Shown piece after piece: positions 16,700 through 24,446 of a DNA stretch of 64,000 nucleotides. The notes below the pieces were generated by a model, which was not told the DNA's origin, did no database searches, and saw only the letters and a program-made list of their open reading frames with translations. Every line of letters starts with the position of its first letter. The stretch's first letter is position 1. This stretch comes from Fimbriimonadaceae bacterium (GTDB lineage: Bacteria; Armatimonadota; Fimbriimonadia; Fimbriimonadales; Fimbriimonadaceae): NCBI GenBank assembly GCA_023957775.1, contig JAMLGR010000009.1, forward strand, positions 1-64,000. Direction: 5' to 3'. The translations under genes and the position numbers were made by a program.

Positions 16700-18436
16700 A
16701 TGAGTGCGCTTTTGGCCATTGCGCTGGTCGCTGTCCTGACCCCCCAAGCGAGCCCCGACCCGTACGCCAACGAGACCGCCGCCCAGCGCGACGCCCGCAT
16801 GAAGTGGTTCCGAGAAGCGCGCTTCGGCATGTTCATCCATTGGGGCGTCTACTCCGTCCCGGCCGGCGTCTACGACGGCAAGCCCATCGGCGGCATCGGG
16901 GAGTGGATCATGCACCAGGCCCGCATCCCGGTGGACCGCTATCGCGCGTACGCCAAGGAGTTCAACCCGACCCGGTACGACGCCGAGAAGTGGGTGCGCA
17001 TCGCCAAGGACGCGGGCATGAAGTACATCGTGATCACGTCCAAGCACCACGACGGGTTCGCGATGTTCGATTCGAAGGCGTCGGACTGGAACATCGTGAA
17101 GGCCACCCCGTTCGGGCGGGACCCGCTCCAAGAGCTTGCCGCCGCGTGCCAGCGCGAGGGCATCCGGCTCGGTTTCTACTACAGCCAAGCCCAGGACTGG
17201 AACAATGGCGGCTCGGCGGCGGGCGGTCACTGGGATCCCAAACAAGACCGCGACATGACCGAGTACATCCAGAAGGTCGCCGTGCCGCAGGTCAAGGAGA
17301 TCCTGACCCACTACGGCAAGATCTCGGTGCTCTGGTGGGACACCCCTTACGAGATGACCAAGGAGCGCGCCGATCTCCTTCTTCCCCTCCTCAAGCTCCA
17401 GCCCGGGATCATCACCAACAACCGGCTCGGAGGGGGCTACATGGGCGACACGGAGACCCCGGAACAGTTCGTCCCGGCGACCGGCTATCCCGGCCGCGAC
17501 TGGGAGACCTGCATGACCATGAACGACACATGGGGCTTCAAGAGCACGGACCACAACTGGAAATCGAGCGAGACCCTCATCCGCACCCTGATCGATATCG
17601 CCAGCAAAGGCGGCAATTTCTTGCTCAATGTCGGCCCAACCTCGCTCGGCGAAATTCCCGCTCCCTCCGTCGAGCGGCTCGCGGCGGTCGGTGCGTGGAT
17701 GAAACAGAACGGCTCGGCGATCTACGCGACCACCGCAAGTCCGTTCAAGAAGCTGTCATGGGGCCGGTGCACCAAGGTGCTCGGCAAGGATGGCGCGGCG
17801 CTGTACCTCCACGTGTTCGACTGGCCGACGAACGGGAAGCTGCTCGTGCCGGGCCTTCGGTCCCCGGTCGGAGGCGCCTCGCTGCTGGTGGGGGGAACGA
17901 AACTGGCTTGCCGCAACACGGCGGAAGGGGTCGAGGTCGACGTGCCGGCCCAGGCGCCCGACAAGGTTTCCACCACGATCCAGCTCATGGTGAAAGGCGC
18001 GTTGGTGGTCGAGCAGCCCGAGCTGGTGCTCAAGTTGGAAGGGACACTGGCGCTGAGTCCCGACGACGCCACCCTGCACGGCGGGTTGCAGTCCGAACAG
18101 CGGGGCGGCAAACCCAACCTCGGGTTCTGGACCGATCCCAAGGACACCGCGGAGTGGACGTTCACCGCCCCTCGCGCGGGCAATGTGGCCGCGACCACCG
18201 AGATCGCCGCTCCCGCCTCGGCGGCGTTCGAAGTGACGTTGGGCGGCAAGACGGTGCGGTTCGACTCGCCGGCCACCGGCTCGTACGACACGTACCAAAC
18301 CGTGAATCTCGGAACGTTTCCCGTGGTCGCGGGCAAGAACACCTTGGTCGTCCGCCCCGTGGCGCAGGGGTGGAAGCCCATGAATCTCCGGGCAATCCAA
18401 CTCAAAATCATGCCCGCATGTCCAACGCCTCGTTGA
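16700..18436 (+). CDS. alpha-L-fucosidase, GH29, with C-terminal beta domain
   Basis: A 578-residue exported GH29 enzyme. Signal peptide MSALLAIALVAVLTPQAS, then FGMFIHWGVYSVPAG, YIVITSKHHDGFAMFDSK, VLWWDTP (Asp214, probable nucleophile) and the KGGNFLLNVGPTSLGEIP loop. After residue 450 there is a beta-sandwich (FWTDPKDTAEWTFTAPRAGN ... FPVVAGKNTLVVRP) resembling a carbohydrate-binding domain. It releases L-fucose from glycans outside the cytoplasm. The end overlaps the convergent iminopeptidase gene by 29 nt. Confidence 0.92.
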   Translation: MSALLAIALVAVLTPQASPDPYANETAAQRDARMKWFREARFGMFIHWGVYSVPAGVYDGKPIGGIGEWIMHQARIPVDRYRAYAKEFNPTRYDAEKWVRIAKDAGMKYIVITSKHHDGFAMFDSKASDWNIVKATPFGRDPLQELAAACQREGIRLGFYYSQAQDWNNGGSAAGGHWDPKQDRDMTEYIQKVAVPQVKEILTHYGKISVLWWDTPYEMTKERADLLLPLLKLQPGIITNNRLGGGYMGDTETPEQFVPATGYPGRDWETCMTMNDTWGFKSTDHNWKSSETLIRTLIDIASKGGNFLLNVGPTSLGEIPAPSVERLAAVGAWMKQNGSAIYATTASPFKKLSWGRCTKVLGKDGAALYLHVFDWPTNGKLLVPGLRSPVGGASLLVGGTKLACRNTAEGVEVDVPAQAPDKVSTTIQLMVKGALVVEQPELVLKLEGTLALSPDDATLHGGLQSEQRGGKPNLGFWTDPKDTAEWTFTAPRAGNVAATTEIAAPASAAFEVTLGGKTVRFDSPATGSYDTYQTVNLGTFPVVAGKNTLVVRPVAQGWKPMNLRAIQLKIMPACPTPR

Positions 18437-19352
18437 GCAGGGCCTGCATGGTCGGGCTTCCCTTGTGGCCGGCGTCCTCCACGAGGTGCAAGGTCGCTTC
18501 CGGCCACGCCTGGGCGAGGTCCCACGCGGTGCGGGCAGGCGCGCTCATGTCCAGACGCCCGTGGATGAGCGTCCCGGGGATGCCGGCCAAGCGGTGCCAC
18601 GGCGGGTCGTCCTCCAACCACGCGGCGTGCGCGGCGTAGTGGGCGCAGATGCGCACGAACGCGAGACGGGCGGCGTCGGGGCGGTCGCCATAAGGGTTTG
18701 GACTCCCGTGCGGTTCGAGGGAGAGCACGGCGTCCTCCCACGCGCACCAGTCGCGCGCGGCCTGGTCCCTCACGTCGGGGTCCTCGCTGTCCATCAGGCG
18801 GGCGTAGCCAGCCAGGATATCCGAGTCCTGTGCTCCCGCGCGGAACCGTTCCCACGCCTCGGGGAAGAACATCCCCACGCCGCGGTACAGCCAGTCGTAC
18901 TCCGAGCGCGAGCCCGTGGTCACATCGACGAGCACGATCTGACGAACCCTCTCCGGAAACCTCACCGCGTAGGCGAGCGCCAACGCCGACCCCCACGAGC
19001 CTCCGAACAGAAGCCACCGCTCGATCCCCAAATGCCGGCGCAGCCGCTCCATGTCGGCGATCAGGTGGTGGGTCGTGTTGCACTCCATGCGGGTGGCCGG
19101 ATCGCTCGCATGGGGAGTGCTCCTCCCGCATCCGCGCTGGTCGAACAGCACGATCTGGCACCGCTCCGGATCGAACGCACGCCGCTGGTTGGTCGAACAT
19201 CCCGAACCCGGCCCGCCGTGCACCACGAGCACCGGCTCCCCCTGCGGGTTTCCGCACCGCTCCCAATAGACGAGGTTCTCATCGCCCACGTCGAGCATTC
19301 CGGTTTCGAACGGCTCGATCGGTGGGTATCGCCCGTCGGCGTCGCGCATCAC
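18408..19352 (-). CDS. pip: proline iminopeptidase
   Basis: A 314-residue cytosolic alpha/beta hydrolase of the S33 family that removes N-terminal proline from peptides. Motifs: HGGPGSGC (45-52, oxyanion hole), FDQRGCGRS, nucleophile elbow GGSWG (Ser119), HGRLDMSAP (acid Asp) and DAGHKGS (His). Length and motifs match Pip throughout. The start is GTG 19352 (followed by ATG 19349) because TAACCT ends 6 nt before the GTG. Convergent overlap with the fucosidase end is 29 nt. Confidence 0.9.
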   Translation of the reverse strand: MMRDADGRYPPIEPFETGMLDVGDENLVYWERCGNPQGEPVLVVHGGPGSGCSTNQRRAFDPERCQIVLFDQRGCGRSTPHASDPATRMECNTTHHLIADMERLRRHLGIERWLLFGGSWGSALALAYAVRFPERVRQIVLVDVTTGSRSEYDWLYRGVGMFFPEAWERFRAGAQDSDILAGYARLMDSEDPDVRDQAARDWCAWEDAVLSLEPHGSPNPYGDRPDAARLAFVRICAHYAAHAAWLEDDPPWHRLAGIPGTLIHGRLDMSAPARTAWDLAQAWPEATLHLVEDAGHKGSPTMQALLNEALDMRA

Positions 19353-19358
19353 CCGTCG

Positions 19359-19364
19359 AGGTTA
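19359..19364 (-). promoter_or_regulatory. -10 TAACCT of pip
   Basis: TAACCT ends 6 nt before GTG 19352, in the 22-nt gap after the upstream gene. Confidence 0.5.
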
Positions 19365-19374
19365 CCGAGTCGCC

Positions 19375-20562
19375 CTACCCACTCCCCGTCGCGCGCAGGA
19401 AGACCTCGCGCACCTCGGCGTCGATCGGATCCCTCACCACCGTTCGCGTGGCCGAGGCGTACGCCATGAACCGCGCCACCGACTGCTCCAACGCCGGCCA
19501 AAACGCCTTGCCGGGCCGCGTCTCCTCGAAGTGCCACTCACGCACCTCGAGGACCCCGTCCCGGTTCCAGAACTCCACTCGCGCCACCAGCTCGTCGCCG
19601 AACAACACGGGCAGCACGTAGTAGCCCCACCGGCGCTTCGCCTGCGGCACGTAGATCTCCCAGATGTACTGGAAATCGAACAGGTGCGCGGTCATCTTCC
19701 GGTCCCACATGAACGGGTCCAGGGGCGCGACGAACACCACGCGCGGCTCGTTCGAGGGCTGGTCGAGCAAAGCGAGGAATTCGGGCGTCGCGTGCGCCTT
19801 GACGCCCTCGATCTCCACGGGAACGATCTGGCCGCGTTCGACCAACTCCGCCATCGCGGGCCGCTTCCGGTAGGACAGCACTTGGTTCGACCACACTTCC
19901 GAAGGCGCCGCGGGCCGCACGACGCCCATGGCCCGGTGCCGCTCGAGCACCAGTTCGCGGATGGCGTCGTTTTCGGGGAGCAGCGGCTGGTCGCGCAGAG
20001 GTTGCGGAACCAACCGCTCGGCAAGGTCGTACACGTGCTGGCCGCCCACGCGCCCCGACGTCATGATCAGCCCGGCGTGCCAGAGCGCTCGCAGCGTCTG
20101 TTTGGTAACGCTCGGCCCGAACCAGGACCCCTTCCACTCCTCCCGCCGTTGCTGGAACTCGAAGTCCTTCGGCATCAGGGGACCTCGGTCGGAAATCTCC
20201 TTGAGGATCGCCTCCACGGCGTCGCTGTGGTCCTGGAAGATCCGTTTCTCGAACGCGCGCCGACCCACGGCGTGGATGTACCGCCGCAGGGGCCAGCCCT
20301 CGTAGGGCACCAGCGAGGCCATCTTGTCCCAGCCATCGTAAATGTGGAGATCCTCGTACGCGAGCTTCTGCCAATCGCCGATCTTGTAGCCCGGGACGCG
20401 GGACTGCAGCACGAGGTCATGGTTGCATCCGACGGGCGCGATCGGGTCGAACTGGATGCTCCGAAGCCGCTCGAACACCTCCTCCTGCGTCGCGCACGGG
20501 GCGAAATGGTGCCGCACGAGCGCCCGGCGAACGTCCGGCTTGGACAGGGACACCGCGCTCAC
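19375..20562 (-). CDS. AlkX/YcaQ-like winged-helix DNA glycosylase
   Basis: A 395-residue member of the AlkZ/YcaQ glycosylase family, which has three winged-helix domains. The catalytic region reads IQFDP, i.e. a QxD motif as in the AlkX/YcaQ branch (AlkZ itself has QxQ), followed by HDLVLQSRVPGY. Later conserved stretches are FVAPLDPFMWDRKMTAHLFD and RRWGYYVLPVLFGDELVARVE. Known relatives remove bulky alkylated bases or unhook interstrand crosslinks; some protect producers of genotoxins. The start GTG 20562 overlaps the stop of the upstream dinB-like gene (GTGA), so the two are coupled. Confidence 0.88.
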   Translation of the reverse strand: MSAVSLSKPDVRRALVRHHFAPCATQEEVFERLRSIQFDPIAPVGCNHDLVLQSRVPGYKIGDWQKLAYEDLHIYDGWDKMASLVPYEGWPLRRYIHAVGRRAFEKRIFQDHSDAVEAILKEISDRGPLMPKDFEFQQRREEWKGSWFGPSVTKQTLRALWHAGLIMTSGRVGGQHVYDLAERLVPQPLRDQPLLPENDAIRELVLERHRAMGVVRPAAPSEVWSNQVLSYRKRPAMAELVERGQIVPVEIEGVKAHATPEFLALLDQPSNEPRVVFVAPLDPFMWDRKMTAHLFDFQYIWEIYVPQAKRRWGYYVLPVLFGDELVARVEFWNRDGVLEVREWHFEETRPGKAFWPALEQSVARFMAYASATRTVVRDPIDAEVREVFLRATGSG

Positions 20563-21062
20563 CACGTTTCGGTGCGCCACTGCCCCCAGACGTTGGGCTC
20601 CTCCCACTCCTCAGGCGGCTCCTGCCCGTTGAGGCGAAGGGCGAGGAAGATCAGTCCCACGTGCCACCCGTCGTGCCACACCATGTGCTGGAGGAGCACG
20701 ACGGGATTGTCGTAGACCACGTGGTTGCTCGCCATCGGGCCACCGGTTTTGAGACCGTCGCGCACCGCGTCTCGAACGGCCTTTCCGCTGGCCCTGAGAC
20801 ACGCTTTGATGGCGTCCAAATCCGCCAGCGGCGAACCCAAATCGTCCGCGGAGGCGCTCGTGAGGCCCGCCGCGTGCTCGGGAGCGACTTGCGAGAGGAA
20901 GAACCGGCGCACGTTGTGCATGTGGGCGAGCTGGCGGTCGAGCCCCCACCCGTCCTCGGACGGCTTGACGTGTCGGTTCTCCTCGTCGACCAGGTTGCAG
21001 ACGGCGTCGACGATGCGGCACTGGCGATCCCAGGAATCGAGAAGCTGTTCGGCGAGATCCAT
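20559..21062 (-). CDS. DinB-family four-helix protein
   Basis: A 167-residue DinB-like protein. The probable metal-binding His residues are in LAHMHNVRR (about 47) and HMVWHDGWHVGL (about 130-135), the classical DinB triad arrangement. Members include thiol-dependent transferases and proteins induced by DNA damage. It is the first gene of a two-gene operon with the AlkX-like glycosylase, an association that suggests a detoxification role (inference). Start ATG 21062. Confidence 0.85.
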   Translation of the reverse strand: MDLAEQLLDSWDRQCRIVDAVCNLVDEENRHVKPSEDGWGLDRQLAHMHNVRRFFLSQVAPEHAAGLTSASADDLGSPLADLDAIKACLRASGKAVRDAVRDGLKTGGPMASNHVVYDNPVVLLQHMVWHDGWHVGLIFLALRLNGQEPPEEWEEPNVWGQWRTETW

Positions 21063-21119
21063 CGCCTATTGAACCCGAACCCAGGGACGAACGCCCCACC
21101 GCCAGCGCGGCGCCGGATG

Positions 21120-21125
21120 TACGCT
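21120..21125 (+). promoter_or_regulatory. -10 TACGCT of the AraC-type gene
   Basis: TACGCT ends 8 nt before ATG 21134. An in-frame GTG lies at 21128. Confidence 0.4.
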
Positions 21126-21133
21126 GGGTGCAG

Positions 21134-21886
21134 ATGCTCTCCTTCCATTCGCCTTCGGGGAACTTGCGGGTGACGCGATACGCACCGATGACCTTCATGG
21201 CGCGGCACGCGCACGCCTTTGACAAGGTGAGCGTCGTCCTCTCGGGCTCCGTTCTGGAGCGCAGCGTCGCAGGCGAACGTGTTGCGCAGGCGGGGTGGAT
21301 TGTGGTTAAGCCGGGAGGCGTGCTCCACGAGGACGTCGTGGGAGAGCGTGGCCTTTGTATGCTGAGCCTTGCGGCCACACCGCAGTCGAGCGAAGCGAGC
21401 GACGCGTGGGCGTCGCTGACAGCCGACTATCGATGGATGCCTCTCGAACCCTGTGTGGGCCGTTTGGTCAGAATGATCGCGGGTCGGATAGAGGATCCGG
21501 CCGTGGCCATCGAGGAGGTGCTGTTCGCTTTGGCGGGCAACGCCGTCCAACGGCTCAGGCATGAACCTGGCTGGCTTGCCAAAGCGCGCTCCATTCTCGA
21601 AGAGCGCCACGATTCGCCCCCGTCGCTCGTCGCACTCGCCGACGAGGTCGCCGTGCATCCCGTGAGCCTCTCGCGCGCTTTCCAAAGGGCCGGCACCAGC
21701 AAGACCGAAATCGTGCACCGTCGCAGGGTGGAGCGTGCGCTCGATGCCCTTCGGGAACCGACCACGCTGGGGCAGGTCGCCGCAGAACTCGGCTACGCCG
21801 ATGGCGCACACTTTTCGCGCTCCTTCCGTTTTTGGATTGGATGTTCGCCGTCGGCTTTCCGCGCGAAGTTTCTCTCAAACGGCTAA
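21134..21886 (+). CDS. AraC-family transcriptional regulator
   Basis: About 250 residues. The N-terminal cupin-like sensor (MARHAHAFDKVSVVLSGSV, then GWIVVKPGGVLHED) precedes a C-terminal AraC DNA-binding domain of two helix-turn-helix motifs (SLVALADEVAVHPVSLSRAF and TLGQVAAELGYADGAHFSRS, then FRFWIGCSPSAFR). The ligand is unknown. It lies 43 nt upstream of the serine hydrolase gene on the same strand and may control it. Confidence 0.88.
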   Translation: MLSFHSPSGNLRVTRYAPMTFMARHAHAFDKVSVVLSGSVLERSVAGERVAQAGWIVVKPGGVLHEDVVGERGLCMLSLAATPQSSEASDAWASLTADYRWMPLEPCVGRLVRMIAGRIEDPAVAIEEVLFALAGNAVQRLRHEPGWLAKARSILEERHDSPPSLVALADEVAVHPVSLSRAFQRAGTSKTEIVHRRRVERALDALREPTTLGQVAAELGYADGAHFSRSFRFWIGCSPSAFRAKFLSNG

Positions 21887-21929
21887 ATCCATTCCAGAGT
21901 TGTTTTCCGGTCCGGGCGTAAGAACGACT

Positions 21930-23432
21930 ATGTTCGCCAGTCTTGCTGCCGCCCTGATGACGCTTTCGCTGCCCATTCACCAGTCGCCGCGCGTCCCCCT
22001 GGAAGGTCATCCGATCTTTGGCGACCTCGGCAAGCAGTGGGAGGCCCTCATGCCCGACTTCCACGTGACGGGCTATTCGGTTGTGGCGATCCAAGAGGGC
22101 AAGGTGGTGCTGCTGGACGGCATCGGGTCCGCCGATCCGACGCGCGGCACCAAGGCCGACCTCGACACGCGCTACTACATCGCCTCGATCACGAAGACCA
22201 TGACGGCGACAGCGATTCTGCAGCTCGCGGAGCAGGGCAAACTCGAGCTCGACGCGCCCGTGCAGCGGTATCTTCCGCGGTTCACGCTGGCGGACGCCGA
22301 GTATGCCAAGACGATCACGCTGCGCGACCTCTTGTGCCACCGCCCAGGCATCGGGGGCGGACGGGTCTGGTTGTTGGAGGCTTACACCGGGCAGGTGAAC
22401 GACGACCGCTTCTACAAGATCCTGGGCACCTCGCAACCCGAGAAGAAGGTGACCTACTCCAACGCCCACTTCACGATCCTGGGCCGCGTCATCGAGGCCG
22501 TGACGGGCATGGGCTGGCGGGAGTACCTGGCCAAGAACGTGTTCGCGCCCCTCGGCATGACCCGCACGACGGGCTTCATTTCCGCGATGCACGACGACGC
22601 GAACAAGGCCGTGCCGCTTCGGTTTGGACGGGGTGGGGTGCAGATTGCGGAGATGATGAAGACCGACCGGACCATGCACGCCGCGGGAGGAATCGTCACG
22701 ACGCCCCGCGACATGGTCGCCTACCTCCAGATGTGGATGAACCAGGGGGCGTGGAGCGGCACTCGGGTCTTGCCGGAGAAGACCGTGGGCGACGCCCTGA
22801 CGATCCAGGCGCCCATCGAGGAGAACGGCAGCATCCGCATCTTGCGCGGCTTCGGCTACGCGTGGAACCTCGGCGCCTACCGGAAGCACGAGGGTTTCGC
22901 CGCGCACGGCGGAAGCTACACGGGCTACGGCGCCTACATCGCGATGCTGCCCAAAGAGAAGACCGCGGTGGCCGTGTTCGTCAACACGGGGCAGTCGGGC
23001 GGCGCGTTCGGCACCTTGGTGGCGATCGACATGCTCGACCGGATGCTGGGCTACCCCGTGGACAAAGAGCTGAGGGCCGACTACCTCGCCCAGGCCAGGA
23101 AGTTCTCGGACGGCATCGTGGCGGGAAAGACGTTCGGCCCCAACCCCGCCCTCTCCGGCCAGCTCTCGTTGCCGGCGGAAGCGTACGCAGGCGTGTTCGC
23201 CAACGAACCCTACGGTTCGATCGAGGTCTCGCTAACGGGCGGGCAACTCAAGTTGGATTGGGGAGACCTCTCGCAGCTACTCGTCAGCAGCGGCATGGAC
23301 ATGGCAACCTTGCACGACAGCGTGGACGCGCGCGCGTCGGACACGATCCGATTCGTGGTGGAGGGCAAGCGTGTCACCGGGCTGGTGCTCGATCCCGAGG
23401 GAGATTCGATCCGCTTCGAGAGAAAGCGGTAG
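21930..23432 (+). CDS. serine hydrolase, beta-lactamase/DD-peptidase fold
   Basis: A 500-residue class C beta-lactamase-like (S12) protein. Signal peptide MFASLAAALMTLSLP. Active-site motifs: SITK (Ser86, Lys89), YSN (Tyr176, Asn178) and an HGG segment (AAHGGSYTG) in the KTG position. The C-terminal 100 residues form the lipocalin-like tail usual in this group (ganglion of short beta strands from YAGVFANEPYG). It may act as an esterase or a peptidoglycan D-aminopeptidase; a resistance role cannot be inferred. Start ATG 21930, with TAAGAA 5 nt upstream. Confidence 0.88.
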   Translation: MFASLAAALMTLSLPIHQSPRVPLEGHPIFGDLGKQWEALMPDFHVTGYSVVAIQEGKVVLLDGIGSADPTRGTKADLDTRYYIASITKTMTATAILQLAEQGKLELDAPVQRYLPRFTLADAEYAKTITLRDLLCHRPGIGGGRVWLLEAYTGQVNDDRFYKILGTSQPEKKVTYSNAHFTILGRVIEAVTGMGWREYLAKNVFAPLGMTRTTGFISAMHDDANKAVPLRFGRGGVQIAEMMKTDRTMHAAGGIVTTPRDMVAYLQMWMNQGAWSGTRVLPEKTVGDALTIQAPIEENGSIRILRGFGYAWNLGAYRKHEGFAAHGGSYTGYGAYIAMLPKEKTAVAVFVNTGQSGGAFGTLVAIDMLDRMLGYPVDKELRADYLAQARKFSDGIVAGKTFGPNPALSGQLSLPAEAYAGVFANEPYGSIEVSLTGGQLKLDWGDLSQLLVSSGMDMATLHDSVDARASDTIRFVVEGKRVTGLVLDPEGDSIRFERKR

Positions 23433-23453
23433 CCAGACGCCGGGGGTCCGTGC

Positions 23454-23459
23454 TATGGT
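23454..23459 (+). promoter_or_regulatory. -10 TATGGT of the DinB-YdeI pair
   Basis: TATGGT ends 6 nt before ATG 23466. Confidence 0.5.
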
Positions 23460-23465
23460 CGCGGC

Positions 23466-23939
23466 ATGGCATATTTGGATCCTCTGTTGAAAGCTCTGGA
23501 CTCGGCCCATTGGGAGATGAGCGAGGCGTTCAAGGGCCTGCCTGACACCGACGTCTGGCGCCGTCCCGATCCCCGGTTGCTGAGCGTCGGCGAGTTGGCC
23601 GCCCATGTGGCGTTCGGAGAGGCCCAGACCTTCCTCGGTGACACGGAGGTCGAAAGCCCGCTCCTCGTTCCGGACGCGGCTTACTACACCGCCAACGTCG
23701 GCCAGCCATTCACCGTGCCTTTGGGCGCCGACGCGCTCTACCAAGAGGTTCAGCGGATCCACGAACGGTGCAAGGCCGCCTTTGCAGACCATCCGCACGA
23801 CTCCGAAGAGCCTTGCCCTAACCGCGAGGGTTGGACGTGGGGCTATGCAGTCGAGTACCAGGCGTTCCACGTGGCGTACCATGTCGGTCAGATGTTTTCC
23901 GTCCGGCACCTTCTGGGGCACGAGACGCCGGACAACTGA
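23466..23939 (+). CDS. DinB-family protein
   Basis: A 157-residue DinB-like four-helix protein. LLSVGELAAHVAFGEAQTFL and the C-terminal YQAFHVAYHVGQMFSVRHLLG carry the expected His residues (His47-equivalent, His132/His136-equivalent). It is related in fold, but not closely in sequence, to the DinB proteins at 20559 and 42915. The YdeI-like gene follows after 6 nt and is probably co-transcribed. Confidence 0.85.
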   Translation: MAYLDPLLKALDSAHWEMSEAFKGLPDTDVWRRPDPRLLSVGELAAHVAFGEAQTFLGDTEVESPLLVPDAAYYTANVGQPFTVPLGADALYQEVQRIHERCKAAFADHPHDSEEPCPNREGWTWGYAVEYQAFHVAYHVGQMFSVRHLLGHETPDN

Positions 23940-23945
23940 GAACCC

Positions 23946-24395
23946 ATGGGCAGCAAGAAACCCAAGCCGGCATCCGAGGCGGTCGAGACCCGAGTGCCGG
24001 AGGACCTCGCGGACGCGCTCGCGGCGGCGCCCGCAGCCGTGGCGGCGTGGCACAGCCTCACGCCCATCGCCCAGCGCGATTTCATTAGCTGGATCAACGA
24101 GGCCAAGCAGGCAACAACGCGCCAGCGCCGCATCGAAAGGTGCTGCGAGAACCTCGCGGCCGGCAAGCGGCGCCCGTGCTGCTACGCCGTGGTGCCAATG
24201 GACCTCTACAAGGCCCTCGGAAGCAACCCCGCGGCCAAGGCGACGTGGGGCGGTCTCGACTCCGCCGAGCGCCGCGACATCACGGATTGGATCGAGCAGG
24301 CCGAGGACCGAGAGGCGCGGAAGGAGCGGATCGGACGCGTCTGCGCGATGCTTGCCGACGGTGAATTCCGCGGCCCAAAAAGCTCGAACGGCTGA
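23946..24395 (+). CDS. YdeI/OmdA-like protein with an internal duplication
   Basis: 149 residues. Two copies of one motif are visible: AAWHSLTPIAQRDFISWINE ... RRIERCCENLAAGKR (about 35-80) and ATWGGLDSAERRDITDWIEQ ... ERIGRVCAMLADGEF (about 97-142). This is the C-terminal helical motif of the YdeI/OmpD-associated family; here it appears twice and the usual N-terminal domain is missing. Function unknown. It lies 6 nt after the DinB gene. Confidence 0.75.
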   Translation: MGSKKPKPASEAVETRVPEDLADALAAAPAAVAAWHSLTPIAQRDFISWINEAKQATTRQRRIERCCENLAAGKRRPCCYAVVPMDLYKALGSNPAAKATWGGLDSAERRDITDWIEQAEDREARKERIGRVCAMLADGEFRGPKSSNG

Positions 24396-24446
24396 TCGAC
24401 TGGCCGACCTCGGCACCTCTGGTCGCCGGTAGAGGGCCTCCGGTCC

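Noticed and set aside
18408-18436. Frameshift or wrong stop where the fucosidase and pip genes overlap
   Set aside because: Both C-termini look natural and convergent overlap of a few codons is common; the same occurs at 32013-32035.
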